A DNA stretch of 64,000 nt from Clostridium gelidum (GCF_019977655.1 NZ_AP024849.1:5755001-5819000), one strand, 5' to 3'; shown: positions 18,019 to 27,095, numbered from the stretch's first letter. Made by a program: numbers and translations. The notes: generated by a model not told the origin, from the letters alone.

Positions 18019-19025
18019 TACTTTATCCTCCTTATAGGCGATTCGATTTTGGGTGCATCTTCATGGCATAACCAACATGCCACATGATGGTTTTCTCCTG
18101 CTTCAAATAGTGGCGGCTGCTTTTGGATACAAACCTTCATTGCATAGTCACATCTTGCAGCAAACGGACATCCAATTGGTGGATTCAATAAATCTGGTGG
18201 TTGTCCTTCAATTGGAATAAGTTTTTCTCTCATATCTCCCTTAGGATTTGGTATACTTCTTAAAAGTCCCCAAGTATAAGGATGCTTTCCTCTATAGAAT
18301 ATATCTTCAGTAGTTCCTGTTTCTACTATTAGTCCACCATACATTACATTAATTCTGCTACATACATCTGCAACAACTCCCAAATCATGAGTTATTAATA
18401 TAATTGCAGTACCAAGCTTTTGTTTCAAATCCTTCATTAAATCAAGGATTTGAGCTTGAATTGTAACATCTAAAGCTGTTGTAGGCTCATCCGCTATAAT
18501 AAGCTTTGGTTCACAAATTAAACTCATAGCTATCATGGCTCTTTGTCTCATACCACCTGAAAATTCATGTGGATATTGTTTCATTCTTTTCTCAGGACTT
18601 GGTATTCCAACTAATCCAAGCATCTTTATAGCTTCCTTTTTTGCTTCTGCTCTGCTAACTTTTCTATGCTTTAATAGGGGTTCCATTAATTGGTCTCCTA
18701 TTGTATATACTGGATTTAATGATGTCATAGGATCTTGGAATATCATTCCAATATCATTACCTCTTATAGTTTCCATCACTGATTCTTTAACACTAGAAAT
18801 ATCTTTACCATTAAAATGGATTTCTCCACTTGCAAGCCTTCCATTGTCAGCCAATAATCTCATAATTGACATCATAGTAACACTTTTGCCACAACCTGAT
18901 TCTCCAACTATACCTAGTGCTTCTCCCTTTTCTAAGCTAAATGATACACCTCTTACTGCATGCACTTCACCAGCACTAGTTTTGAAGGAGGTTCCTAAAT
19001 TCTTTACATCTAATAAATTTTCCAT
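18018..19025 (-). CDS. oppD: Oligopeptide ABC transporter ATPase OppD
   Basis: 335-residue ATPase with Walker A GESGCGKSV, Q-loop IFQDPMTSLNPVYTIG, signature FSGGMRQRAMIAMSL, Walker B LIIADEPTTALDVT, and the C-terminal oligopeptide extension GCPFAARCDYAMKVC. It forms the ATPase heterodimer with OppF under the OppBC pore. It starts 13 bases after oppC with GGAGGAGAG upstream and overlaps oppF by one base. Confidence 0.95.
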   Translation of the reverse strand: MENLLDVKNLGTSFKTSAGEVHAVRGVSFSLEKGEALGIVGESGCGKSVTMMSIMRLLADNGRLASGEIHFNGKDISSVKESVMETIRGNDIGMIFQDPMTSLNPVYTIGDQLMEPLLKHRKVSRAEAKKEAIKMLGLVGIPSPEKRMKQYPHEFSGGMRQRAMIAMSLICEPKLIIADEPTTALDVTIQAQILDLMKDLKQKLGTAIILITHDLGVVADVCSRINVMYGGLIVETGTTEDIFYRGKHPYTWGLLRSIPNPKGDMREKLIPIEGQPPDLLNPPIGCPFAARCDYAMKVCIQKQPPLFEAGENHHVACWLCHEDAPKIESPIRRIK

Positions 19026-19038
19026 TTTCTCTCTCCTC

Positions 19039-19983
19039 CTATCTCTTATTCTTAGGATCTAATGCTTGGCTTAATCCATCACCAAAAAGGTTAAAACATA
19101 ATATTATTAAGCAAATTATAGCTGCTGGAAACAGTAATTGAAGCGGATATGAATAAATTGCCTGCATTGCTTCATTTGCTAAAGTTCCAAGTGATGCTCT
19201 AGGTGCTGCAATTCCAAGACCTATAAAACTTAAAAATGCTTCTGTAAATACAGCTTCTGGAATTAGTAATGTTAATGTAACCATTATTGATCCAATACAA
19301 TTTGGAATCAAGTGCCTAATTAATATTCTAGAATTTGATGCACCTAATGATTTTGCCGCAAGAACAAATTCCTGTTGCTTTAATTGAAGTACATCTCCTC
19401 TTACTATTCTAGCCATTCCAATCCAATATGTTATGGAAAGTCCTAATACAATTGTAAAAAGCCCACTTCCATTAGCTCCTGGCTTATTTAAAACAGCCAT
19501 AAAAATTATTACATATATAGTCAAAGGAATTGAAGATAAAACATCCACTATTCTCATTAATATATTATCTATTACTCCACCAAAGAAACCAGCTACTCCA
19601 CCATATATTATACCAATAAATAGATTTATAACTGCTGCTAAACCTGCAATAATTAGTGAATATCTTGCTCCATATAAGTTTCTAACAAACAAATCTCTTC
19701 CTAGATTATCTGTTCCAAACCAATGTTCAGCTGAAGGTGCTAAATACGTATTCGATAAATCATTTGATGCATAATCATATTTAGAGAACCATGGTACTAA
19801 TACCGCTGCCGCAATTATAGCTATTATTACTATTAATGACATAAGTGCCATTCTATCTTTTTTTAATCTCCTCCAAGCATCTTCCCAATAACCGACACTT
19901 GGTCTAATAGTTACGCTAATTTTCTTTTCTTCCGCGCTTAGAGGAGTAAATAATTCCTTTTCTATTTTAAATTGATTTTCCAT
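19039..19983 (-). CDS. oppC: Oligopeptide ABC transporter permease OppC
   Basis: 314-residue inner-membrane permease. A cytoplasmic N-terminus with the OppC_N segment (WEDAWRRLKKDRMALMSL) precedes about six TM helices. The coupling-helix EAA motif is EFVLAAKSLGASNSRILIRHLIPN. GTDNLGRDLFVR is the conserved periplasmic motif of DppC/OppC permeases. It starts 11 bases downstream of oppB with GGGGGAAAG. Confidence 0.94.
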   Translation of the reverse strand: MENQFKIEKELFTPLSAEEKKISVTIRPSVGYWEDAWRRLKKDRMALMSLIVIIAIIAAAVLVPWFSKYDYASNDLSNTYLAPSAEHWFGTDNLGRDLFVRNLYGARYSLIIAGLAAVINLFIGIIYGGVAGFFGGVIDNILMRIVDVLSSIPLTIYVIIFMAVLNKPGANGSGLFTIVLGLSITYWIGMARIVRGDVLQLKQQEFVLAAKSLGASNSRILIRHLIPNCIGSIMVTLTLLIPEAVFTEAFLSFIGLGIAAPRASLGTLANEAMQAIYSYPLQLLFPAAIICLIILCFNLFGDGLSQALDPKNKR

Positions 19984-19994
19984 TTTCTTTCCCC

Positions 19995-20921
19995 CTAAGC
20001 TTCCGCATCTTGTAATTTTATTCTTGGATCAATTAATATATATAATATATCAACAAAAAAAGTGAAGAATATTAACATTGTACAATAAAAGACTGTTACT
20101 CCTAGTAACATGCTATAATCTCTATTTGTAACTGATTGTACAAATTCATTACCAAGTCCAGGAATTGCAAAAATCTTTTCTGTAACAAATCCTCCTGTTA
20201 ATATAGACGCTGTTAAAGGCCCAACATATGTAACAATTGGTATTAATGAATTTCTTAATGCATGTTTAAATACAATAGTACTCTTGCTTAAACCTTTCGC
20301 TTTTGCAGTTCTTATATAATCTGACTTTAACACATCTATCAACTTACTCCTTGTAAGTCTTGTAATAAACGATAATGATGCTGCTGATAGTGCTATACAT
20401 GGCATTATATCATTTTTCCACTCACCAAATCCTGTTGGAGGTAGTAATGTAAATTTAACACCTAATATATAAATTAAAACTGCACCTATTACGAAACTTG
20501 GTATTGTAATACAAAGTGTTGCAACAAATACTACCACCCTATCTGGCCATCTTCCATTTTTAAGTGCTGCTAGTGTTCCTAGAAGTATACCTCCTATTAA
20601 TGCAATAAGTACTGCTATTATACCTAGTTCTGCAGATGCTGGAAACGACTTACCTATAGTTTCCGATACTTGTCTACCTTTGAAAACCATCGATTCACCG
20701 AAGTCTCCTTTAACTAAGTTGCCCATGTACATTACATATTGCATTGATAAAGGTTTATCAAGTCCATATTTCGCCTCTATATTTGCTCTAATTTGCGGTG
20801 TTAACTTTTCTCCATCAAATGGGCCTCCTGGCATAAGCCTCATTAGAAAAAATGTTACTGTTATTACAACCCATATTGTTAATAGGCTTGTAACAAATCT
20901 TTTTCCAATATATTTATACAT
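19995..20921 (-). CDS. oppB: Oligopeptide ABC transporter permease OppB
   Basis: 308-residue permease with six predicted TM helices. The N-terminus KRFVTSLLTIWVVITVTFFLMRLMPGGPF is diagnostic of OppB/DppB. The EAA loop is YIRTAKAKGLSKSTIVFKHALRN. First gene of the oppBCDFA operon; the start has AAGGAGAGG. The 500-base upstream region should hold the operon promoter. Confidence 0.94.
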   Translation of the reverse strand: MYKYIGKRFVTSLLTIWVVITVTFFLMRLMPGGPFDGEKLTPQIRANIEAKYGLDKPLSMQYVMYMGNLVKGDFGESMVFKGRQVSETIGKSFPASAELGIIAVLIALIGGILLGTLAALKNGRWPDRVVVFVATLCITIPSFVIGAVLIYILGVKFTLLPPTGFGEWKNDIMPCIALSAASLSFITRLTRSKLIDVLKSDYIRTAKAKGLSKSTIVFKHALRNSLIPIVTYVGPLTASILTGGFVTEKIFAIPGLGNEFVQSVTNRDYSMLLGVTVFYCTMLIFFTFFVDILYILIDPRIKLQDAEA

Positions 20922-21442
20922 GTGTCCCTCTCCTTCTTTTTACGTTTGTATGTTGGTTTATATATTAATTTATTAAATAATTGAAGAATATATAATTGAG
21001 TCAAAAGTGTTGTTTTGATATATTTCTTTTATTTTTACCGAAAGCGGTTCCATATTGGTTTAGTATATTTAATATATTAATGGAGTCATTAAACACATCA
21101 AAACTGTCTAATAACTCCTTTGTTACTTTTTTTATTAATATTAAATTTTTTAGTAATAATATTTAACTTATTATCAATACAACATTATAATAATAATATT
21201 TTTATCTATAAGTGTCAATATTTTATTTGAATTAGATAATACAAATTTCTACAATTATTATTCTTTACTTTTGTGGATTCTTCCAAATTTATATTTTCAT
21301 ATATACATTCTATATGATGCTAAAAATTATAAAAAAGATACTTTTTAATTTTTATGATTTTTTGATAATCAAAGGGGGGCTATTTCTATATAATAGAAAT
21401 ATATCCCCTAATTTTTTGTCATATTAATTTTTTATCTTATAT
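20922..21442. other. opp upstream region with two hairpins
   Basis: AT-rich region of about 520 bases. On the minus strand it should contain the opp promoter and leader. An imperfect stem GGAGTCATTA/TAATAACTCC (21082-21091 with 21109-21118) could be a leader hairpin. A second hairpin (21376-21379 with 21105-like CCCC at 21405-21408, plus TATTTCTA/TAGAAATA) lies about 35 bases past the Cys-rich gene and may be its terminator, although the T tract is better on the plus strand. I see no CodY-like or other operator I can support. Confidence 0.4.
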
Positions 21443-21622
21443 TTAATTATCTTCATCATCAAAATATAATACTGATTCAGTTTCTCTACAATACTTAACA
21501 CACATACATTGAGCTAATTTTCTTGGGCATTTATAACATAAACAAGTTAAATCTCCACCGTTACATTTTCCTTGTTTTATTTCTGTGCAATCTCCACAGT
21601 TTACTCCATTTCCTGCTGGCAT
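21443..21622 (-). CDS. Cys-rich 59-residue miniprotein
   Basis: A short gene encoding 59 residues with ten Cys. It begins MPAGNGVNCGDC, continues through GKCNGG, LTCLCYKCP and QCMCVKYC, and ends in the acidic tail YFDDEDN. The repeated CxxC/CxC spacing suggests Zn or Fe-S binding. It has no signal peptide. ATG at 21622 follows AAAGGAG, 13 bases away, a somewhat long spacing. I do not recognise a named family. It lies directly downstream of an inverted-repeat element (21649-21877), which replaces the usual promoter region. Confidence 0.72.
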   Translation of the reverse strand: MPAGNGVNCGDCTEIKQGKCNGGDLTCLCYKCPRKLAQCMCVKYCRETESVLYFDDEDN

Positions 21623-21648
21623 AATAATCTCACTACTCCTTTAATTTT

Positions 21649-21877
21649 AGGCACATGAAAATAAATAACAAGTCCAAAGTTGCCATGAATATTTTTCATC
21701 AAGCAAGGAGACGAATTGCCCTCATAGCAGGCCTATTAGGTCAATTTGCCGACGTGAGCAGTGAACCCAAATCTATGATTTGGTGTGAATCGCTTACTCA
21801 GTGAGCGTAGCGAGTCGAGCTTCACTTATAATGGAAAATAGGCTGGCAAATGGACTTGATATTTTTTGATTGTGCCT
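21649..21877. repeat. Inverted-repeat element, long form (family member A)
   Basis: 229-base element bounded by inverted AGGCACA/TGTGCCT. The ends pair over about 35 bases with mismatches (GAAAATAAATAACAAGTCCA facing TGGACTTGATATTTTTTGA). The interior holds CAAGCAAGGAG, CTCATAGCAGGC and TTTGCCGACG, matched in the same order at 27096-27252. An extra ~75-base insert has its own palindromes (CCAAATC/GATTTGG and GCGTAGCGAGTCGAGC). No protein is encoded. It is MITE-like or a structured intergenic repeat. Confidence 0.72.
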
Positions 21878-22058
21878 TAATATACTAACTTAATATTAAC
21901 TCAAAGCTCGTGAATGTCAAATTTATATAATAAAATTCCATATTAGTACGATTAAATTTATAATGAGAGAAAGATAAATTGTAAAATTATATATATGTCA
22001 GAAAACATAATAATTAAAACGTCTATAAAGTATAAATAAAAACAAGGAGGAACAATGT
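21878..22058 (+). promoter_or_regulatory. Leader of the ECF sigma operon
   Basis: AT-rich upstream region of the sigma-factor gene. CGTCTA at 22019-22024 resembles an ECF -10 element, with GAAAAC upstream, but the spacing is shorter than the usual 16-17 bases, so an autoregulated promoter is only a possibility. The Shine-Dalgarno AAGGAGG at 22044-22050 sets the start at 22059. Confidence 0.3.
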
Positions 22059-22622
22059 ATGCTTGAAGCAGAATTAGTAAAAGGCCTAATATCTAAGGAT
22101 GTAAAGGCTTTTCAAGAATTTGTTGATGTATATTCAACGGATATATTAAAAACAATTTCATATGTCTTAAAAGAATCTCAAGATAAAGATTATATTGACG
22201 AATGCTTTGATGATGTTATAATGCAAGTTTCTAAAAAGAGTGACACATTCAAATTTGAATGTCCTTTTAGAAATTGGGTTATGTGTATAGCTAAAAATAA
22301 ATCATTAGATTATAAAAGAAAAATCAAAAAATATTACAATGAAGTAGAACTTAATGGACATATTAGTGAAAATAAGAGTGCAGAGGATGAATATCTAAAA
22401 GAAGAACTACCAACTGAAATTAATGACATTATAAATAGATTAGTTGAGACAGAAAAGACCTTATTTATTAAGAAATATGTATTAGATCTTTCAACAAAGG
22501 AATTATGTGAATATTATCTTATCAATGAAAATGTATTATATAAAAGATTAAGTAGACTGCGGGATAAACTGAAAAACCTATGGGGAAATAAGAACTGTAG
22601 AAGGGAGGATATTTATGAATAA
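22059..22622 (+). CDS. ECF-type RNA polymerase sigma factor
   Basis: 187-residue sigma-70 family factor of ECF architecture. Region 2 is at about 10-85 (CPFRNWVMCIAKNKSLDYKRK is the sigma2 -10-recognition segment). An acidic linker follows, then region 4 at about 120-178, with the helix-turn-helix LSTKELCEYYLINENVLYKRLSRLRDKL. It is divergent from well-known ECF groups. ATG at 22059 has AAGGAGG upstream. The stop codon overlaps the next gene by 8 bases, the usual arrangement of a sigma factor with its membrane regulator. Confidence 0.88.
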   Translation: MLEAELVKGLISKDVKAFQEFVDVYSTDILKTISYVLKESQDKDYIDECFDDVIMQVSKKSDTFKFECPFRNWVMCIAKNKSLDYKRKIKKYYNEVELNGHISENKSAEDEYLKEELPTEINDIINRLVETEKTLFIKKYVLDLSTKELCEYYLINENVLYKRLSRLRDKLKNLWGNKNCRREDIYE

Positions 22623-23250
22623 CAATGAATTTCTTTCACAAAGTGAAATAGATGAAATAGAAAAAATAGAAGTAAATAATGATATGTTAGAAAGAGCGAA
22701 AAAAAGACAGACGAATACACTCTGGAAAATGTTAATGGCTGATTTATTAAAAGATCTAAAAGAAAAATTAGATGCTAATGAAGAAATAGAATTTTATTTT
22801 GTAGGTAGAGACTATACAAGTGATTCAACAAGACTTGTATTTGCTGGATTTGGCTCTGCAATTGCTAATCCTATATTAGGATGGAGTTCTAATTGTATTT
22901 TGATAAGAACAAATAAAAGGTTTCTTTTAGCAGAGGTAACAGGTTATTTGCAATATTCTAATTATTTCGAGATAAAGCAAGAAGTACATTTATATAAAGA
23001 AAAGGAATATTTCTATTTGACAGTTGAACATATGAACGGACATAAAAGGACACTTCAATATGGTATTAAAAATTTTGATATTATTTTTGAATACTTAAAA
23101 GATAGTGTAAATATTATATTAGATAAAAAATTGAAATCTAAGTCACGACTAATACTTAAAATTATTTCCTCAATTGAAATTGCATTTGTTATATGGATAT
23201 TGTATTTATTCATTTCTAATTGGAGTAATATCGTGCCAGGAAATAGATAA
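22615..23250 (+). CDS. Membrane protein with PH-like domain, possible ECF sigma regulator
   Basis: 211 residues. A helical charged N-terminus (1-60) is followed by a beta-rich middle (about 60-165) that resembles a bacterial PH-like domain (NCILIRTNKRFLLAEVTG), and one C-terminal TM helix (about 184-203, IEIAFVIWILYLFISNW). The ATG overlaps the sigma gene by 8 bases with GGGAGGA ahead of it, indicating coupling. It lacks a recognisable zinc-binding anti-sigma domain. A role as membrane anti-sigma factor is inferred from context only. A terminator follows at 23272-23302. Confidence 0.75.
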   Translation: MNNNEFLSQSEIDEIEKIEVNNDMLERAKKRQTNTLWKMLMADLLKDLKEKLDANEEIEFYFVGRDYTSDSTRLVFAGFGSAIANPILGWSSNCILIRTNKRFLLAEVTGYLQYSNYFEIKQEVHLYKEKEYFYLTVEHMNGHKRTLQYGIKNFDIIFEYLKDSVNIILDKKLKSKSRLILKIISSIEIAFVIWILYLFISNWSNIVPGNR

Positions 23251-23271
23251 CTTATAAGAACTACAATCTGA

Positions 23272-23302
23272 AATAGATAGCCTTTTAAAAAGGCTATCTA
23301 TT
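23272..23302 (+). terminator. Terminator of the ECF sigma operon
   Basis: Thirteen- to fourteen-bp stem (AATAGATAGCCTT facing AAGGCTATCTATT) with a small loop. It is followed on the plus strand by ATTTTTGC, 22 bases past the stop codon. It may also stop the converging M13 peptidase transcript. Confidence 0.83.
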
Positions 23303-23349
23303 ATTTTTGCTAAATAGTTTTAAAGTATAACTATTATTGTCAAATTTCT

Positions 23350-25386
23350 TTACCAAATTCCAAGTCTATCTTCTGGCTTAACATACATACCATCTTTTTC
23401 TGTAATTCCATATGTGTCATAGAATTCTTGAAATTGTGGAAGCACTGCATTTACTCTAAATTTATTAGGTGAATGAACATCTATGCTTAGGGCATACTCC
23501 TCATATTCTTTAGTTGTTATTTGACGCCAAGTAGTTGCATAGCTTTCAAAAAATACCTTGTAATCAGGCTTGTCCATTTTGTTTAATATTTTCAAAAGAC
23601 AAGATACGCCTCCAATATCAGCAATATTCTCCCCAACTGTAAGATAACCATTAATTTTTTCTCCTGGCAAAGCTTCTATTCCACCGTAAAAACCTGCTAT
23701 TTTATAAGCTTTTTGTGTAAATTGCGCATAATCTTTTTCAGTCCACCAATTATTAAGATTTCCATCTGCATCATATTGTGCACCCGTATTATCAAATGCA
23801 TGGCTAATTTCATGACCAATAATAGCGCCAATCCCACCTAGATTGACTTCTCTAGTTGCATTTAAATTATAAAAATGACCCTGGATAATTCCCCCTGGGA
23901 TAATAATTGAATTTTCATTTGCACTATAATATGCATTAACTGTTTGAGGTTTAAAACCATTTTGTTTTTCATCCACTGGTTGGTTTATTCTGCTAAGCAT
24001 CTCATTACTTTGAAAAATCCTTAAGTTCATAATATTTTGAAAAAGTGAACCTCCTTCTTCATAAGATTTAATACTTATTTTTGAATAGTTAACCCACTCT
24101 TTTGGATACCCTATTTGGACGTTTAATTTATCTAATTTATCAATAGCATTTTTCTTAGTTGATGAACTCATCCAATCAAGGTTTTGAATTTGTTTTTTAT
24201 ATGTTTCTACAATTTCTTTAGTTATGTTTTCCACATCTTCTTTTGTCTCTTTAGAAACATATCTTTCTGCATAAATCTTTCCAACAGCCATCCCCATCAT
24301 AGAGCTTACTGTATCTACAGCATCTTCTTCTTTTGATACAGCTCCCTTTATTCCAAGTAGGTTACTTTCATATTCTTTATTAGCATTCTGAAAATCTTCA
24401 TTTAAATAACCTGATGCAAAAATCAAATTAACCATTTCTATATAGTTCTTTATAAGAGGCAAATTTTCTTGTGTATATATTTTATTGAATGCCTCTAACC
24501 ACCTCGGATCTTGTAAAACAATTTTATTTGCTTTATCTAAACCTAAAGAACTCATAATTGATGGTAAGTTTAAATTTGGCGCTAAATTATTAAGTTCATC
24601 TAAAGTATAAACATTGTAAACAGAATTAATTAAATTTGAAGTGGTTAATTTTTCTTGTTTGCCCATAATGGATGGTGCTATCATTCCTTCAAATTTAAAC
24701 ATATTATCTACTTTAATTTTTGCTTCATCTTGTGTATATCCGCTTAACACCAAAATTTTATTGAAAAAATCTTCTGTTAATTTTTTGTTTCTAACAGTAC
24801 TCTCTATAGGATTAGTATATTCATCTGAATCTCCTAAACTAAGTCCTGTAGGTGCTATATACAATATGTTATTTGTAACATCATGTATATCTCTGTTTAC
24901 AGAAAACTTTATTGTAGAATTTATTATTTCTTTATTAACCCATAACTTTGTAATATCATCTATTGTTTGTGATGCCTTAATTTCATCTAAAATTTTTCCA
25001 ACTGGTTTTAATCCATCTTTATTTCTTGCTTCTATATTTAGTGTATTTTTATATACATTGATTATTTTCTTTTCGTCACTATTTTCCTTATATTTATCTT
25101 TATCAATTAATAATTGATTAATTATATCTTTTGTCTGATTTGTTACTTTTTTTTCAACATCATCAAAAGTAGAGGTCGTTGACTTTCCGTTTTCAATTTT
25201 TGCTGTATTAAGCCACTTACTATTTATTGCATCATAAAAATCATCTTGTGACCTTACGTTATTATTTGCGGTTTCGACATTAGATCCTATCTCAGATGCT
25301 ATAACACTATTATACGATGATGGATACATCATTAATAGGAATACTAATATACTTGCTATCGCACCTAATCTCTTCATCTTTTTCAT
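23350..25386 (-). CDS. pepO: M13 family zinc metallopeptidase (PepO/neprilysin-like)
   Basis: 678-residue gluzincin. The zinc motif HEISH is at 525-529 and the third ligand Glu is in ENIAD (586-590). NAYY, IIPGGIIQG and the DVHSPNKFRVNAVLPQF terminus are typical of M13. Unlike cytoplasmic PepO, it has an N-terminal hydrophobic signal sequence (about 8-30), so it is secreted or anchored. It degrades peptides up to about 40 residues in the known family. The Opp peptide importer is a few kb away, but no operon link is evident. The gene symbol is by family only. Confidence 0.9.
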   Translation of the reverse strand: MKKMKRLGAIASILVFLLMMYPSSYNSVIASEIGSNVETANNNVRSQDDFYDAINSKWLNTAKIENGKSTTSTFDDVEKKVTNQTKDIINQLLIDKDKYKENSDEKKIINVYKNTLNIEARNKDGLKPVGKILDEIKASQTIDDITKLWVNKEIINSTIKFSVNRDIHDVTNNILYIAPTGLSLGDSDEYTNPIESTVRNKKLTEDFFNKILVLSGYTQDEAKIKVDNMFKFEGMIAPSIMGKQEKLTTSNLINSVYNVYTLDELNNLAPNLNLPSIMSSLGLDKANKIVLQDPRWLEAFNKIYTQENLPLIKNYIEMVNLIFASGYLNEDFQNANKEYESNLLGIKGAVSKEEDAVDTVSSMMGMAVGKIYAERYVSKETKEDVENITKEIVETYKKQIQNLDWMSSSTKKNAIDKLDKLNVQIGYPKEWVNYSKISIKSYEEGGSLFQNIMNLRIFQSNEMLSRINQPVDEKQNGFKPQTVNAYYSANENSIIIPGGIIQGHFYNLNATREVNLGGIGAIIGHEISHAFDNTGAQYDADGNLNNWWTEKDYAQFTQKAYKIAGFYGGIEALPGEKINGYLTVGENIADIGGVSCLLKILNKMDKPDYKVFFESYATTWRQITTKEYEEYALSIDVHSPNKFRVNAVLPQFQEFYDTYGITEKDGMYVKPEDRLGIW

Positions 25387-25441
25387 TGCTTAACCTCTCT
25401 TCTAGTATGATTTAGTAGCTTGGCGTCTATATTGTATTTAA

Positions 25442-26764
25442 TTAAAAATTTGGTTTGTTTAAATAAATGTAACCATATAAGTAATTTGTTTCATATATTT
25501 CTCTATATTTGAAGACTACTCCATGCCACATAGACTCTGATATGTAAATTTTATTATCCTTTATCTTTTCAACAACTGCAACGTGTCCGCACCCTCCGGA
25601 ATTCGGTAGGTTGGATTTCCATACTGCAATAGATCCAACCCTAGGTTCAGATCCATATTTATATTTGCCACTTTTCTTATTTGCTTCCCACCATTCATAT
25701 GCATTACCTATAAAGCCTGCATCATTTGGTTTACTTCCAGTAATCTCCCAAGCGCGTCCCCATGCATACCATGTGCAATTACCTTTAATCAAATTTCCCC
25801 CACTAGAAAACGGCGGAGACAATTTTATTTTATAGAAAAGATTCTCATCTGAATAATAATGTTTATCACTCAAACTTGGTTCCGTATCCCTTATAGCATC
25901 TTTGCCTAATGAATCATCTTCTAGATCTATATTATTCGTAATAATAGGAGCAATCTCTGTATTAGATGTACTATTCGAATTTGTGCTAATATTTGAGTTT
26001 TTAGGCTTTTCAAAACTAATCCAAGTTGAACTTACCCATCCTTTTTTCTCATTTACCATTATAGGATAAAATCCATTTTTCTCAACATCTATAATTTTAA
26101 TTTCTGCATTTTTAGCTACAGTTCCTATTATGTCCGAAGAAACTATTGCTTCTAATCTAACATTTAACGAGTCACTATTAGTGGTAACATATGCTGTACG
26201 CACTTTACTATCACCTTTATCACTTCCAGCATTTTTATCAACTTTCTCCTTTGTTTCGGTCTTTACATTACTTACATCTGTTGCTCCAGGTTGTATTCCT
26301 TGAATTGTTTCCTTGCCTTTTATCATTGCTCCGCTATCTGAAAAAGTGTAGACTTGTCCATCAATTCCAAGAGTTCCAGTTTCCATTTCACCGCCGGAAT
26401 TAGTAAAATACCAAGTACCATTATCATCAATCCAACCAATACTCATTATTCCATCTTTATTAAAATGATACCACTTGCCATTAATCTGTTTCCAACCTAT
26501 ATCCATTACTCCACTGCTAGATAAGTTGTACCACTTTCCATTGTCATTAAACCAACCAGTAATCATTATTCCATTTTCATTAAAGTAATACCACTCTTTA
26601 TCGATTTCTTTCCATCCAGTAGCCTTAACTCCATTTTCTATCCAATTCCAATTGTTTTTCGAATTATCAATCCATTTGGCCGAAACTGGCATACAATACA
26701 TATTTGTTATTATTAAAGTTGTCATTCCTACGATTATTATGTTTTTGAGAAATTCCTTCTTCAC
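25442..26764 (-). CDS. Cell-wall hydrolase: CW-binding repeats, SH3 and CHAP domains
   Basis: 440-residue secreted protein. Signal peptide (1-28), then about five choline-binding-type cell-wall repeats (GWKEIDKEWYYFNENGIM-like units, about 45-155), a bacterial SH3 domain (about 190-255, LNVRLEAIVSSDIIGTV), a Ser/Asn/Thr linker, and a C-terminal CHAP amidase/endopeptidase. The CHAP domain carries the catalytic Cys in GNCTWYAWGRAWE and His in GCGHVAVVEKI. It probably cleaves peptidoglycan peptides. The repeats usually sit at one end of secreted clostridial proteins. ATG follows AAAAGGGGAAAG. A long hairpin repeat (26801-26870) lies only 37 bases upstream, in its 5' leader. Confidence 0.9.
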   Translation of the reverse strand: MKKEFLKNIIIVGMTTLIITNMYCMPVSAKWIDNSKNNWNWIENGVKATGWKEIDKEWYYFNENGIMITGWFNDNGKWYNLSSSGVMDIGWKQINGKWYHFNKDGIMSIGWIDDNGTWYFTNSGGEMETGTLGIDGQVYTFSDSGAMIKGKETIQGIQPGATDVSNVKTETKEKVDKNAGSDKGDSKVRTAYVTTNSDSLNVRLEAIVSSDIIGTVAKNAEIKIIDVEKNGFYPIMVNEKKGWVSSTWISFEKPKNSNISTNSNSTSNTEIAPIITNNIDLEDDSLGKDAIRDTEPSLSDKHYYSDENLFYKIKLSPPFSSGGNLIKGNCTWYAWGRAWEITGSKPNDAGFIGNAYEWWEANKKSGKYKYGSEPRVGSIAVWKSNLPNSGGCGHVAVVEKIKDNKIYISESMWHGVVFKYREIYETNYLYGYIYLNKPNF

Positions 26765-26800
26765 TTCTTACTTTCCCCTTTTAATAAATTATTTCCTATA

Positions 26801-26870
26801 AGGGATGTTCAAAGAAATAACAAGTCAGTATGCTAGTCTATTTTGACTTGTTATTTTCTTTCACATCCCT
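26801..26870. repeat. Hairpin-only member of the inverted-repeat family (member B)
   Basis: Seventy-base palindrome: AGGGATGTTCAAAGAAATAACAAGTCA (in two parts) pairs with its near-exact complement at 26844-26870, leaving a 16-base loop. The arm shares AAATAACAAGTC and the loop shares ATGCTAGTCTATTTT with element C (ATAGACTAGCAT in reverse), so it looks like an end-to-end deletion derivative. It lies in the leader of the CHAP hydrolase gene. Confidence 0.75.
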
Positions 26871-26994
26871 AATTCATTTATCATTTGCAATTATGTTATC
26901 AATTTCATTTATATATGTATTCTACCATATGTGAGCTTATTTAAACATAATTTTAATGAAGAGTTCTCCCATAGTACAAACTAAGAATAATAAA

Positions 26995-27052
26995 AGTGCT
27001 TATTCATTAAACATAAAAAAATTCCTTTTTATGTTTTTAACAAATAAGCACT
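26995..27052 (-). terminator. Long hairpin between bofA and the CHAP gene
   Basis: Inverted repeat: AGTGCTTATT ... AAACATAAAAA pairs with TTTTTATGTTT ... AAATAAGCACT. It is at least 10 bp at the base plus an 11-bp inner stem. It probably terminates transcription from bofA. The minus-strand tail (TTTTATTATTC) is moderately T-rich. Confidence 0.6.
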
Positions 27053-27095
27053 ATTTTCACTACTATTGAATTTTGTAATATCTTAATTTTCTCCA

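Noticed and set aside
16776..20976. Long plus-strand frames across the opp operon
   Set aside because: They are shadows of oppA-oppB on the other strand, without ribosome binding sites or protein-like composition.
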